Source: Flavobacterium soli DSM 19725
GTDB lineage: Bacteria > Bacteroidota > Bacteroidia > Flavobacteriales > Flavobacteriaceae
Direction of reading: 5' to 3'
NCBI RefSeq assembly: GCF_000422705.1
Contig: NZ_AUGO01000003.1
Location: 372,001-436,000, forward strand
DNA length: 64,000 nucleotides
Position 1 is the stretch's first letter, and each line of letters begins with the position of its first letter. The notes below the pieces were generated by a model. The model had not been told where the DNA came from and made no database searches. It saw nothing but the letters and a program-made list of their open reading frames with translations. Of this stretch, positions 54,377 to 62,847 are shown piece after piece. The position numbers and the translations under genes are program-made.

Positions 54377-54679
54377 ATGCCAGCAAATCCTAAATATTTA
54401 ACGCAATCCAAATGGCAACGTTTTGCTAAAATATCGGCTGCAATTCTAGGCGGTTATTTTGTTTCGGCAACGTTTCATCTGGCTTTGGCTTCTTGGTTCA
54501 ACCATGTAAATGTTTTGATCACAATGGCTTTTTCAGGATTTATAGTTTGGGTGGCATTGATGGTTGTGGCATTCTTGGCAAAAAATGGCTGGAAAATTTG
54601 GGGAATTTATCTACTTCTTTCGCTTGTATTTTCTTTGCTTATTTATGCAGGACAAATCTATAATCCCATTATCAAATAA
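54377..54679 (+). CDS. Small membrane protein, DUF3649-like
   Basis: A 100-aa protein with three membrane helices. The sequence KWQRFAKISAAILGGYFVSA then HLALASW resembles DUF3649, a family named as iron-uptake-associated. It lies 19 bp after the previous gene and 2 bp before the PepSY gene, so the three form one unit. The gene probably encodes an accessory subunit of the reductase-like PepSY protein. Confidence 0.75.
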   Translation: MPANPKYLTQSKWQRFAKISAAILGGYFVSATFHLALASWFNHVNVLITMAFSGFIVWVALMVVAFLAKNGWKIWGIYLLLSLVFSLLIYAGQIYNPIIK

Positions 54680-54681
54680 TT

Positions 54682-56223
54682 ATGAGTAACCGGAATTATA
54701 ATATTTATTTTCATACCCATACCGTTAGTGGAATTGTGATAAGTGTGGTTTTGTATGTCATCTTTTTTGCAGGATCATTTTCCTTTTTTAGAGATGAAAT
54801 TATCAATTGGGAACGAAACGAATCTACTGCTATTTCAAAAGAAATCCAGCTTGATTACAAGACCGCTTTAGATACATTAGATAAAAAATATATCCTCAAG
54901 GGACGTTCCATTACCTTGTCTCAACCTCATGCCGAAAGAAGAGTGAATGTGTTTTTGGCAGGAACAAAAGATTCTTTGGTAGATAAAAAAGCACGAGAAG
55001 GACAGTTTTTTTACCTTGATACGAAAACGTTTCAAACCTCAACCTACGAAGGTTCCTATTCATTAGGAGAATTTTTATACCGATTGCATTTCTTGGCCCA
55101 GGTTCCTTATCCTTTAGGCTATTACCTTTCTGGATTCGTGGCCTTGTTTTTCTTATTCGCCATCATAACTGGTGTTTTATTGCATTGGAAAAAAATAGTT
55201 TCCAACTTCTACATCTTCCGACCAAAAGAAAAACTAAAAACATTATGGACGGATGCACATACTTCGTTAGGCCTTATCGGATTGCCTTTTCAATTTGTTT
55301 ATGCCATTACGGGTGCTTTTTTTATGATAAAAATATTTATCGTTGCCCCAAGCGTCATAGCCCTTTACCAAGGAGATGAAAATAAATTGTATGCAGATTT
55401 GGAATACATTGACCCCATTTTCGATTATGAAAAAACCGCATTAACAACTCCTATCGACATCGATGAATTGGTTTTGAAAACCAAAAACACATGGGAAGAT
55501 TTTGAAATCACGCGTGTTTTGATTCAGAATTATGGCGATAAGAATATGCACGTTTTGATAGAAGGCGAAATGCCATATGAGAAGAAATTCACCGGAATTG
55601 GAAAAATCATCTACAAGGTAAGCGATGGAAAAATCGTTGCCAAGAAAGACCCTGTTACTGAAAACAGTTATTTAGATGGAGTTAAAAATGTTTTATTCAG
55701 AATTCATTATGGTGATTATGGCGGTTATCTTTTAAAAATAATTAGCTTCATCCTAGGGCTAATCACTTGTTTCGTAATCATTTCTGGCGTCATGATTTGG
55801 CTTACCGCAAGAGACAAAAAGAACATGCCCGAAAAGAAACGTAAATTCAACGAAGGTGTTGTTTCGATTTATCTTGCCATTTGCTTGAGCATGTATCCCG
55901 TTACAGCACTTGCCTTTATTGCTTCGAAGGTTTTTTATCCTTTGAGCATGACAGAAATTTATAGCGTTTATTTCGTTTCGTGGCTTGTCCTTATTATTTT
56001 CTTTATAATTAAGAAAAATAATTATTTCACCAACAAATATACTTTGCTCTCTGGAAGTATTTTAGGCTTCTTAGTTCCTGTTTCAAATGGAATTATGAGT
56101 GGCAAATGGTTTTGGGATGCCTTTTTAGAAAATCACTTCCAAGTATTTTTTATAGATGTTCTATGGATTTTACTTTCATCTGCAACATTATACACAGCTT
56201 TGTCTCTGAAGAAAAAGTCATAA
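54682..56223 (+). CDS. PepSY-associated membrane protein (putative iron-siderophore reductase)
   Basis: A 513-aa inner-membrane protein of the PepSY_TM family, some of which reduce ferric siderophores in the periplasm or inner membrane. It has helix 1 at about 15-35 (VSGIVISVVLYVIFFAGSFSFF) and a periplasmic region. The sequence LHFLAQVPYPLGYYLSGFVALFFLFAIITG is followed by LHWKK and DAHTSLGLIGLPF, where His residues sit in or near helices as expected for heme ligands. Four or more helices lie in the C-terminal half. It is the last gene of the iron cluster. Confidence 0.88.
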   Translation: MSNRNYNIYFHTHTVSGIVISVVLYVIFFAGSFSFFRDEIINWERNESTAISKEIQLDYKTALDTLDKKYILKGRSITLSQPHAERRVNVFLAGTKDSLVDKKAREGQFFYLDTKTFQTSTYEGSYSLGEFLYRLHFLAQVPYPLGYYLSGFVALFFLFAIITGVLLHWKKIVSNFYIFRPKEKLKTLWTDAHTSLGLIGLPFQFVYAITGAFFMIKIFIVAPSVIALYQGDENKLYADLEYIDPIFDYEKTALTTPIDIDELVLKTKNTWEDFEITRVLIQNYGDKNMHVLIEGEMPYEKKFTGIGKIIYKVSDGKIVAKKDPVTENSYLDGVKNVLFRIHYGDYGGYLLKIISFILGLITCFVIISGVMIWLTARDKKNMPEKKRKFNEGVVSIYLAICLSMYPVTALAFIASKVFYPLSMTEIYSVYFVSWLVLIIFFIIKKNNYFTNKYTLLSGSILGFLVPVSNGIMSGKWFWDAFLENHFQVFFIDVLWILLSSATLYTALSLKKKS

Positions 56224-56301
56224 CAACTTGAAATGGTTCACAATTGGTGAGCCATTTTTTTTATAATTGATTTTAGTATATTGCAGTAAAATTTCACCGC
56301 T

Positions 56302-56829
56302 ATGAAAAAATTATTTGCATTAGAATTCATTATGATCTTATTCATTTCCTGCAATTCAAAAACAGAATATCAAACTATAAAAATCAAAAACAAATATTCG
56401 GTGGAACTTCCTGATTTTCTTTCGGAAGTAACAACTCTCAATGAAGGAGCTTCTTTGCAATATCAAAATCCGTTACGAGAATTTTATGTGATTGTTTTGG
56501 AGGAACCAAAAAGTGAATTTCCCGATCAAAAGTCGGTAAATCTAGAAACTTATAAGGCAATTCTAAGGGATGGTTTGCAATCCAATCTTACAAATCCCAA
56601 GTTTTATCAGGATCGTGATACGGTTATAAATGGTTTGAAAGCAAAATTGTTTTCGCTGTCTGATACTAGCGACAATATTGCCATTTACTACCAATTTGCT
56701 TATCTAGAAAGTAAAAATAATTTTTATCAGGTTTTAACCTGGACCTTGGAAAACCGAAAAGAACAGTTTTCAAAAGACATGACCAAAATAATTGCTTCGT
56801 TCAAGGAAATCGAAAGCAGGGAGAAATAA
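56302..56829 (+). CDS. Small lipoprotein of unknown function
   Basis: A 175-aa predicted lipoprotein with lipobox IMILFISC (Cys at about 17). The mature part is a beta/alpha domain (YSVELPDFLSEVTTLNEGASLQYQNP, YYQFAYLESKNNFYQVLTW, MTKIIASFKEI) that resembles the PsbP/DUF1795-like fold by pattern only. No neighbours point to a role; it lies alone between the iron cluster and convergent genes. Confidence 0.78.
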   Translation: MKKLFALEFIMILFISCNSKTEYQTIKIKNKYSVELPDFLSEVTTLNEGASLQYQNPLREFYVIVLEEPKSEFPDQKSVNLETYKAILRDGLQSNLTNPKFYQDRDTVINGLKAKLFSLSDTSDNIAIYYQFAYLESKNNFYQVLTWTLENRKEQFSKDMTKIIASFKEIESREK

Positions 56830-56831
56830 AA

Positions 56832-56857
56832 AAAGCTTCCGTTTCCGAAAGCTTTGA
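56832..56857. terminator. Bidirectional terminator between convergent genes
   Basis: AAAGCTT and AAAGCTTT arms with a short CG-containing loop lie between the stops of the lipoprotein and the MORN-repeat gene, with A and T runs on both sides. Confidence 0.6.
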
Positions 56858-56873
56858 TGTAGTTTAGTTTGTT

Positions 56874-57218
56874 TTAGTTTCTGTTTACAACAGCTTCTTC
56901 TTTCCAGTTTTTCACCGAAGCTACTCTACTGTCTGAGTAATCTACTTCACTCAGATTTTTATCGGTCCAGAAAATCCATTTTCCAGTCTTAATACCTTCA
57001 TTATAGTTTGCAATAGCTGTCTTTTTACCATTTTGGTCGAAAGAAACCCATTGTCCATGTACTTTTCCGTTTTTATAAAAACCTTCCTGACTAATTTGTC
57101 CATTCTCGTGATAATAGGTTGATTTCACGATATCTCCTACAACTTCATGTTTAGGCTCGCTTTGAGCAAAAGTAATTCCTGCGAATAACAGTGCTCCTAA
57201 AATCATATACTTTTTCAT
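56874..57218 (-). CDS. Exported MORN-repeat protein
   Basis: A 114-aa protein with a signal peptide (LGALLFAGITFAQ) and three MORN-variant repeats (YYHENGQISQEGFYKNGKVH, GQWVSFDQNGKKTAIANYNEG, GKWIFWTDKNLSEVDY). Such proteins are common in Flavobacteriia. They are sometimes labelled toxin-antitoxin-like, but nothing here supports a toxin role. A TATATTTG promoter element lies 75 nt upstream. It probably acts in the periplasm or at the surface; function unknown. Confidence 0.82.
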   Translation of the reverse strand: MKKYMILGALLFAGITFAQSEPKHEVVGDIVKSTYYHENGQISQEGFYKNGKVHGQWVSFDQNGKKTAIANYNEGIKTGKWIFWTDKNLSEVDYSDSRVASVKNWKEEAVVNRN

Positions 57219-57292
57219 AATGCTACTATTTTTTTATTATTAAATAAATCTTTTTAGAGTTGGGTAACAACTGATTGGCTCAGATTGTCTAA

Positions 57293-57300
57293 CAAATATA
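57293..57300 (-). promoter_or_regulatory. -7 element of the MORN-repeat gene
   Basis: The minus strand reads TATATTTG, matching TAnnTTTG. It is 75 nt upstream of the ATG, so the leader would be rather long. Confidence 0.5.
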
Positions 57301-57385
57301 TAAATTTATTTACATTAAAAAAACTTTCGCTTAACAATTTAGTAACATTGGATGAAAACTTAACATTGAGAATTTGATTTGCATA

Positions 57386-57416
57386 AAAAAACCAATGCTT
57401 ACACATTGGCTTTTAG
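57386..57416 (-). terminator. Intrinsic terminator after the TlpA-like gene
   Basis: AAAACCAATG and CATTGGCTTTT form a stem around a short loop, 15 bp beyond the stop of the thioredoxin-like gene. Read on the minus strand it is followed by a T-tract. Confidence 0.75.
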
Positions 57417-57430
57417 TACTTTAAATATGA

Positions 57431-58429
57431 TTATTTTGGTAACAACTCACTTAAAAGTGCAGTTAATTTAGAAGACGAAGGTCGATCTGCATTTGCATTT
57501 AGGATAAATCCTTTTGGATCTAATAAAATAAATCTAGGAATTCCAGTGATGCCAAGTTCTTTCACAAATTCTGAATTCCAATCGTTATCTGCAAAAAGCT
57601 GTATCCCGCCTAATTGTTTTTCGGTAACAAATGCTTTCCATTTTTCATAATCTTTTTTTTCATCAATCGAGATGCTTACAAATTCAATATTCTTGTGGTG
57701 GAATTTTTCTTCCACTTCCTTAAGATATGGAATTTCGGCACGACAAGGCCCACACCAAGTTGCCCAAACATCGATATAAACAAATTTACCTCTCAGGTCT
57801 TCCAATTTTGTTTTTCCACCTTTATGGTTTTCATATTCGAATGATGGAGCTGGAGTTCCGTCTAACTTTCGTATGGCTAAGCTTTCATTATAATATTCTT
57901 GCAAACCTTGAGTATTTTGCTCGATTGTTTTTTTGTGTAAGGCTACAAAATCAGGTTCTAACGCAGCTTTTTCCAGCAACGCCAAATCACTCTGCTTCTT
58001 TTTGTTCAAAATATTCTTGAACGTTGGTTCGTCTGCAGCCAAAGCCGAATCGTAGTCAAACTCTTCTTCATAAAGTGCGTTTTGTGCCAAGAAGTTGTTT
58101 TCCTTTGCACCTTTTCCTTCATAAACGATTGTCTCATCAAATTCTTTTGCATTGAGTTTCATCTTCAAATCGAAACCGTTTTTTAGATAAATCATGGTTC
58201 CTTCTACTCCATCGTTGAAGCGATACATGCCATCGACAACCTTCAAAGTATCCTTGAAAAAGCCATCCTTATTGATTGCAATTTCTTTTTTGAACTTTTT
58301 TGGACCTAAAATATAGATTTTATCGCCGTTTCTATTCTCGATTTTAGCTTCAAATGTGGCATATTTCTTTTGAGCTAAACCAACGTTTGCTATTGCCATT
58401 GCACATAAAACGAAAACTATTTTTTTCAT
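57431..58429 (-). CDS. TlpA/ResA-like exported thioredoxin-family protein
   Basis: A 332-aa protein with a signal peptide (VLCAMAIANVGLAQ) and an N-terminal DUF4369-like beta domain (EAKIENRNGDKIYILGPKKFKKE). A long helix connects to a C-terminal AhpC/TSA-thioredoxin domain whose active site is WATWCGPCRAEIPYL. The CxxC motif is complete and cis-Pro is seen in GITGIPRFILLD. It should reduce disulfides in periplasmic proteins or cytochrome-c apoproteins. A promoter element lies 28 nt upstream of the ATG. Confidence 0.9.
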   Translation of the reverse strand: MKKIVFVLCAMAIANVGLAQKKYATFEAKIENRNGDKIYILGPKKFKKEIAINKDGFFKDTLKVVDGMYRFNDGVEGTMIYLKNGFDLKMKLNAKEFDETIVYEGKGAKENNFLAQNALYEEEFDYDSALAADEPTFKNILNKKKQSDLALLEKAALEPDFVALHKKTIEQNTQGLQEYYNESLAIRKLDGTPAPSFEYENHKGGKTKLEDLRGKFVYIDVWATWCGPCRAEIPYLKEVEEKFHHKNIEFVSISIDEKKDYEKWKAFVTEKQLGGIQLFADNDWNSEFVKELGITGIPRFILLDPKGFILNANADRPSSSKLTALLSELLPK

Positions 58430-58457
58430 AAAGGGGTTATTTTAATTTTTGATAAAT

Positions 58458-58465
58458 CAAATATA
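58458..58465 (-). promoter_or_regulatory. -7 element of the TlpA-like gene
   Basis: The minus strand reads TATATTTG, matching TAnnTTTG, 28 nt before the ATG. Confidence 0.55.
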
Positions 58466-58540
58466 CCTATTTATTTAATTTGCTGTAAATAAAATACATT
58501 TAAGTTGTGTGGATTTCAGCAGAATTCTAATTTTTGTTTT

Positions 58541-58548
58541 TACTTTTG
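58541..58548 (+). promoter_or_regulatory. -7 element of aspS
   Basis: TACTTTTG matches TAnnTTTG and ends 18 nt before the chosen ATG. It overlaps the codons of the longer TTG-start frame, favouring the shorter protein. Confidence 0.6.
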
Positions 58549-58566
58549 CAATCTAAAATTTTGATC

Positions 58567-60312
58567 ATGTATAGAAGTCATAATTGTGGAGAATTGAACG
58601 CTTCACATATTAATACCGAAGTTACGCTAGCGGGTTGGGTTCAAAAATCACGCGACAAAGGATTCATGAATTGGGTTGATTTACGTGACCGATATGGTAT
58701 CACGCAATTGATTTTCGACGAAAGTCGTACCGACAAAACCGTATTTGAATTGGCAAAAACCCTCGGAAGAGAATTTGTAATTCAGGTAAAAGGAACCGTG
58801 ATCGAGCGTGAGGCGAAAAACAAAAATATGTCTACGGGAGATATTGAGATTTTAGTGACTGAAATGACCGTTTTGAATGCAGCCTTGACACCTCCTTTCA
58901 CTATTGAAGATGAAACTGATGGTGGCGAAGACATCAGAATGAAATACCGTTACTTGGATATTAGAAGAAATCCGGTAAAAAACAGCTTGCTTTTTCGTCA
59001 TAAAGTGGCGATGGAAGTTCGCAAATATTTATCAGATTTGGATTTCTGTGAAGTAGAAACGCCTTATTTAATTAAATCTACTCCAGAAGGTGCAAGGGAT
59101 TTCGTAGTTCCAAGTAGAATGAACGAAGGACAATTTTATGCCTTGCCACAATCGCCACAAACCTTCAAGCAATTATTGATGGTGGGTGGAATGGACAAAT
59201 ATTTCCAAATCGTAAAGTGTTTCCGTGACGAAGATTTAAGAGCCGACAGACAACCCGAATTTACACAAATCGATTGCGAAATGGCTTTTGTAGAACAAGA
59301 AGACATCTTGAATGTTTTTGAAGGCTTGACACGTCATTTGCTAAAAGAAATAAAAGGAATCGAAGTAGAGAAATTCCCACGAATCACCTACGATTATGCT
59401 ATGAAGACTTACGGAAACGACAAACCGGACATCCGTTTCGGAATGGAATTTGGCGAATTGAACGAAGTAGCACAACACAAAGAATTTCCAGTTTTCAATG
59501 CAGCTGAATTAGTAGTGGGAATTGCAGCTCCAAAATGTGGAGAATACACCCGTAAGGAGATCGACGCTTTGATCGAATGGGTAAAACGCCCACAAGTTGG
59601 AGCTAGCGGAATGGTCTATGTAAAATGCAACGAAGATGGAACTTATAAATCATCAGTCGATAAATTTTATGACCAAGAAGATTTGGCAAAATGGGCAGAA
59701 GTTACCGGAGCAAAAGCAGGTGATATGATTTTTGTACTTTCCGGTCCAGCCGATAAAACACGAGCTCAATTGAGTGCCTTGAGAATGGAATTGGCGACAC
59801 GCTTAGGATTGAGAAACCCGGATGTTTTCGCACCTCTTTGGGTAGTAGATTTTCCATTATTAGAATTAGACGAAGAGTCAGGAAGATGGCATGCAATGCA
59901 CCATCCTTTTACTTCTCCAAAGCCTGAAGACATGCAATTATTGGAAACCGATCCAGGAAAAGTTCGTGCAAACGCTTATGATATGGTGTTGAACGGAAAT
60001 GAAATTGGCGGTGGTTCGATCAGGATTCACGATAAAGCTACACAGCAATTGATGTTCAAATATTTAGGTTTCACCGAAGAAGAAGCAAAAGCACAATTCG
60101 GATTCCTGATGGATGCTTTCCAATTTGGAGCTCCACCACACGGAGGTTTGGCTTTTGGTTTGGACAGATTGGTGGCCATTTTAGGCGGACAAGAAACGAT
60201 TCGTGACTTTATCGCTTTCCCAAAAAACAATTCGGGTCGTGACGTTATGATTGATGCACCATCCATTATTGATGACAAACAATTGGAAGAATTGCATATT
60301 AGATTGAAGTAA
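58567..60312 (+). CDS. aspS: Aspartate--tRNA ligase
   Basis: Class II synthetase of 581 aa that charges tRNA-Asp. The N-terminal OB-fold anticodon domain is present ([26 protein letters not shown]). Motif 2 is [24 protein letters not shown] and motif 3 is [14 protein letters not shown]. The bacterial insertion domain lies between motifs 2 and 3. The frame opens 11 codons earlier at a TTG, but AspS normally begins [10 protein letters not shown]. It is transcribed alone, with its own promoter and terminator. Confidence 0.97.
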   Translation: MYRSHNCGELNASHINTEVTLAGWVQKSRDKGFMNWVDLRDRYGITQLIFDESRTDKTVFELAKTLGREFVIQVKGTVIEREAKNKNMSTGDIEILVTEMTVLNAALTPPFTIEDETDGGEDIRMKYRYLDIRRNPVKNSLLFRHKVAMEVRKYLSDLDFCEVETPYLIKSTPEGARDFVVPSRMNEGQFYALPQSPQTFKQLLMVGGMDKYFQIVKCFRDEDLRADRQPEFTQIDCEMAFVEQEDILNVFEGLTRHLLKEIKGIEVEKFPRITYDYAMKTYGNDKPDIRFGMEFGELNEVAQHKEFPVFNAAELVVGIAAPKCGEYTRKEIDALIEWVKRPQVGASGMVYVKCNEDGTYKSSVDKFYDQEDLAKWAEVTGAKAGDMIFVLSGPADKTRAQLSALRMELATRLGLRNPDVFAPLWVVDFPLLELDEESGRWHAMHHPFTSPKPEDMQLLETDPGKVRANAYDMVLNGNEIGGGSIRIHDKATQQLMFKYLGFTEEEAKAQFGFLMDAFQFGAPPHGGLAFGLDRLVAILGGQETIRDFIAFPKNNSGRDVMIDAPSIIDDKQLEELHIRLK

Positions 60313-60329
60313 TTTCAAAGATATTTTTT

Positions 60330-60357
60330 AAGCCTCGGAGAAATCTGAGGCTTTTTT
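60330..60357 (+). terminator. Intrinsic terminator after aspS
   Basis: AAGCCTCGGA and TCTGAGGCTT form a stem with a GAAA-type loop, followed by six T residues. Confidence 0.85.
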
Positions 60358-60518
60358 AATTGAACTATTTCGTGTTCAGGAGTTTTTTTTGACAAATTAC
60401 CATTGATATCAAACTATGCCACCTATTAAAAACTATAAATCAAACACTTACAAACCCCCTAAAAACCCAAAAATCACGAAAAAACAATATTTTTTTTTCA
60501 TTTTTTTAACATAACATG

Positions 60519-60548
60519 TTGATTGTATTATATTAAAGATTACATTTG
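60519..60548 (+). promoter_or_regulatory. Promoter of the cold-shock gene
   Basis: TTG at 60519-60521 and TACATTTG at 60541-60548 are 19 nt apart. A leader of about 25 nt, made only of A and T, follows. Confidence 0.65.
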
Positions 60549-60577
60549 TCCTATTATTAATTATTTTTATTATTACA

Positions 60578-60778
60578 ATGCGTACAGGTACAGTTAAATT
60601 TTTCAATGAGTCTAAAGGTTACGGATTCATTACAGACGAAGAAACAGGAAAAGACATTTTCGTTCATGCATCAGGAATCAGAGCGGAAGAACTTCGCGAA
60701 GGTGACAGAGTATCTTACGAAGAAGAAGAAGGAAGAAAAGGTAAAGTTGCTGCACAAGTTGTAGCTCTTGAAGACTAA
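60578..60778 (+). CDS. CspA-family cold-shock RNA-binding protein
   Basis: A 66-aa single-domain nucleic-acid chaperone. The two RNA-binding motifs are intact: RNP1 in KGYGFIT (about 15-21) and RNP2 in DIFVHAS (about 28-34). The N-terminus (MRTGTVKFFNESKG) and length match the family. It has its own promoter and terminator. The C-terminal acidic stretch (YEEEEGRKG) is normal for Flavobacteriia members. Confidence 0.95.
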   Translation: MRTGTVKFFNESKGYGFITDEETGKDIFVHASGIRAEELREGDRVSYEEEEGRKGKVAAQVVALED

Positions 60779-60814
60779 AAATATATAGATTATTTTTGTT
60801 ACCTAGAATGTTTA

Positions 60815-60850
60815 AAGCGTTCCGATTTGTTTCGGGACGCTTTTTTTTTT
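60815..60850 (+). terminator. Intrinsic terminator after the cold-shock gene
   Basis: AAGCGTTCCGA (60815-60825) and TCGGGACGCTT (60832-60842) form an 11-bp stem with one wobble, followed by a T-tract of about ten residues. Confidence 0.9.
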
Positions 60851-60888
60851 AAAGAAACCCAAACTTTTTACTTCTCTTTTTCAAGTTA

Positions 60889-60925
60889 AAGCTTTGCGAA
60901 TTCTTTGTACCCTTTGCGGTTAAAT
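60889..60925 (+). repeat. CTTTGCG-type element upstream of bioF
   Basis: Contains CTTTGCGAA, CTTTG and CCTTTGCGGTTAAA in series. A clearly related 38-bp stretch lies upstream of bioD at 62106-62143. The TTTG cores resemble -33 and -7 promoter parts. Confidence 0.6.
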
Positions 60926-60929
60926 ACTT

Positions 60930-60937
60930 TAAATTTG
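60930..60937 (+). promoter_or_regulatory. -7 element of bioF
   Basis: TAAATTTG matches TAnnTTTG and ends 4 nt before the ATG, so the bioF transcript is probably leaderless. Confidence 0.55.
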
Positions 60938-60941
60938 CAAC

Positions 60942-62084
60942 ATGAAGTTTCCAAAAAATCTATCCGAAAAGCTAGAAACCCGAAAGCAAAACAATGCCCT
61001 GCGAAAACTTTCTCAAAAGCAGGAAAAAATAGATTTTGTTTCTAATGATTATCTTGGATTTTCAAGATCAGAAAAACTATTTCAGGAAACACATCAATAT
61101 CTAGTAAAGCATAACTACACCCAAAATGGAGCAACAGGTTCTCGATTGATCTCTGGAAATCATCCACTTTATTCCATAACCGAAAATTATATCGCCAATT
61201 TTCATCAATCAGAAAGTGCCTTGATCTTTAATTCAGGTTATGATGCTAATGTTGGCTTCTTCAGTTCTGTTCCTCAAAAAGGCAATCTTATTTTATACGA
61301 TGAATTGATTCATGCTTCCATTCGCGACGGTATTCAATTGTCAAATGCAAAATCGTATAAATTTCAGCACAATGATTTTGAAGATCTGGAACGATTAATT
61401 TTAAAATTCAATCATGCCTCAACCACACTATATGTTGCCACAGAATCCGTTTTTTCAATGGATGGCGACACTCCCAATCTAGAAGAATTGATCACTTTGA
61501 CTGAAAAATACAACTGTTATCTCGTTATTGATGAAGCACATGCCTTGGGCGTTTTTGGAGCTCAAGGTGAAGGCCACGTTCAGGAAATGGGATTACAAGA
61601 CAAGGTGTTTGCCCGAATTATGACCTTTGGAAAAGGACTTGGATGTCACGGAGCTGTTGTTTTGGGTTCCAATGAATTGAAGAATTATCTCGTGAATTTT
61701 TCAAGAAGCTTTATTTATACGACAGGACTTTCTCCCCATTCGGTTGCTACAATTTTCATGGCCTACCAACATTTAGAAAAAGAAAAAAGCACCCTTTTAC
61801 AACTCAGAGAAAACATAAATTTCTTTAATCAGGAGAAACAAATGATGGGATTGAGACCTCTTTTTGTGAGAAGCAAATCGGCTATTCAATGTGCTATTAT
61901 TCCAGGTAATGAAAAAGTTAAAAACATTGCGTCTCAATTACAGGAAAATGGTTTTGATGTAAAAGCAATACTTTCGCCAACGGTTCCCGAAGGTCAGGAA
62001 CGACTACGGATTTGCTTGCACAGTTATAATTCGAAAGAAGAAATTTCGTCACTTTTGAAATTCTTAAGCGATTTAATTTATTAG
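60942..62084 (+). CDS. bioF: 8-amino-7-oxononanoate synthase
   Basis: PLP enzyme of 380 aa that joins pimeloyl thioester and alanine in biotin synthesis. It is an alpha-oxoamine synthase: NDYLGFSRSEKL near the N-terminus, GATGSRLISGNHPL, the PLP-contact DEAHALGVFG, and the Schiff-base Lys in TFGKGLGCHGAVV. It is the first gene of a bioF-bioD-bioA run. The chain is a little shorter than E. coli BioF (384 aa), which is normal. Confidence 0.94.
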   Translation: MKFPKNLSEKLETRKQNNALRKLSQKQEKIDFVSNDYLGFSRSEKLFQETHQYLVKHNYTQNGATGSRLISGNHPLYSITENYIANFHQSESALIFNSGYDANVGFFSSVPQKGNLILYDELIHASIRDGIQLSNAKSYKFQHNDFEDLERLILKFNHASTTLYVATESVFSMDGDTPNLEELITLTEKYNCYLVIDEAHALGVFGAQGEGHVQEMGLQDKVFARIMTFGKGLGCHGAVVLGSNELKNYLVNFSRSFIYTTGLSPHSVATIFMAYQHLEKEKSTLLQLRENINFFNQEKQMMGLRPLFVRSKSAIQCAIIPGNEKVKNIASQLQENGFDVKAILSPTVPEGQERLRICLHSYNSKEEISSLLKFLSDLIY

Positions 62085-62105
62085 AATTTAAACTTAAAAC
62101 CTTGT

Positions 62106-62143
62106 GAACTTTGCGAAAACTTAGTGACCTTTGTGTTTTTAAA
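62106..62143 (+). repeat. CTTTGCG-type element upstream of bioD
   Basis: Contains CTTTGCGAAAACTTAGTGACC and then TTTGTGTTTTTAAA in pieces that match the element before bioF at 60889-60925 at most positions. It may carry an internal promoter for bioD and bioA. Confidence 0.6.
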
Positions 62144-62151
62144 CCAAAACA

Positions 62152-62769
62152 ATGAAACTATTTATAACTGGAATATCAACAGACGTTGGCAAAACCATAA
62201 CATCAGCCATTATTACCGAAGCACTCGAAGCTGATTATTGGAAACCTGTTCAAGCAGGTGATTTGAATAATTCAGACAGCCAAAAGGTCAAATCTCAAAT
62301 CTCAAATCCCAAATCCCAATTCTTTGAGAACAGCTATGCTTTACAAACACCTGCTAGTCCACATTTGGCTGCGGAAATTGACGGCATCACAATTGATTTG
62401 AAAAACATTAAAGAACCAGAGACTAACAATCATTTGGTTATTGAAGGTGCAGGAGGGATTTTTGTTCCCTTGAATACCACCGAAACTATTATCGATTTGA
62501 TTCAACCCGACTATAAAGTGATTGTGGTTTCGCGTCATTATCTAGGAAGCATCAACCATACTTTATTGACAATTGAAGCCTTGCAAAGCCGAAAAATAAA
62601 TATTGCAGGGATCATTTTCAACGGAGATGAAAACAAGTCTTCCGAAGAAATTATTTTGAATAAAACCGGAGTGAAATGTATCGGAAGAATTGAAAACGAA
62701 CCGTATTTCGATAAAAATGTCATCTGGGAGTATGCCGACTTGTTTCGGGAAACACTTTTACAATTATAA
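62152..62769 (+). CDS. bioD: Dethiobiotin synthase
   Basis: ATP-dependent enzyme of 205 aa that closes the ureido ring of dethiobiotin from diaminopelargonate and CO2. The P-loop is at the start (GISTDVGKTITSA, about 5-17), followed by YWKPVQAGD and the family segment VIEGAGGIFVPLN. A stretch around residues 43-58 (KVKSQISNPKSQF) is encoded by near-repetitive AAATCYCAAATCYC DNA, yet the length is that of the family. It lies 67 bp after bioF. Confidence 0.93.
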   Translation: MKLFITGISTDVGKTITSAIITEALEADYWKPVQAGDLNNSDSQKVKSQISNPKSQFFENSYALQTPASPHLAAEIDGITIDLKNIKEPETNNHLVIEGAGGIFVPLNTTETIIDLIQPDYKVIVVSRHYLGSINHTLLTIEALQSRKINIAGIIFNGDENKSSEEIILNKTGVKCIGRIENEPYFDKNVIWEYADLFRETLLQL

Positions 62770-62847
62770 GAATCAAGAGAAAATAAGCATGAAGAAAGAC
62801 ATCAAAATCTTGCTTCTTGTTTCTTTCTTCTTTCATCTACATACAAA

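Noticed and set aside
56874..57218. MORN-repeat protein as part of a toxin-antitoxin pair
   Set aside because: No partner gene is adjacent, it has a signal peptide, and the repeats alone do not indicate toxicity.
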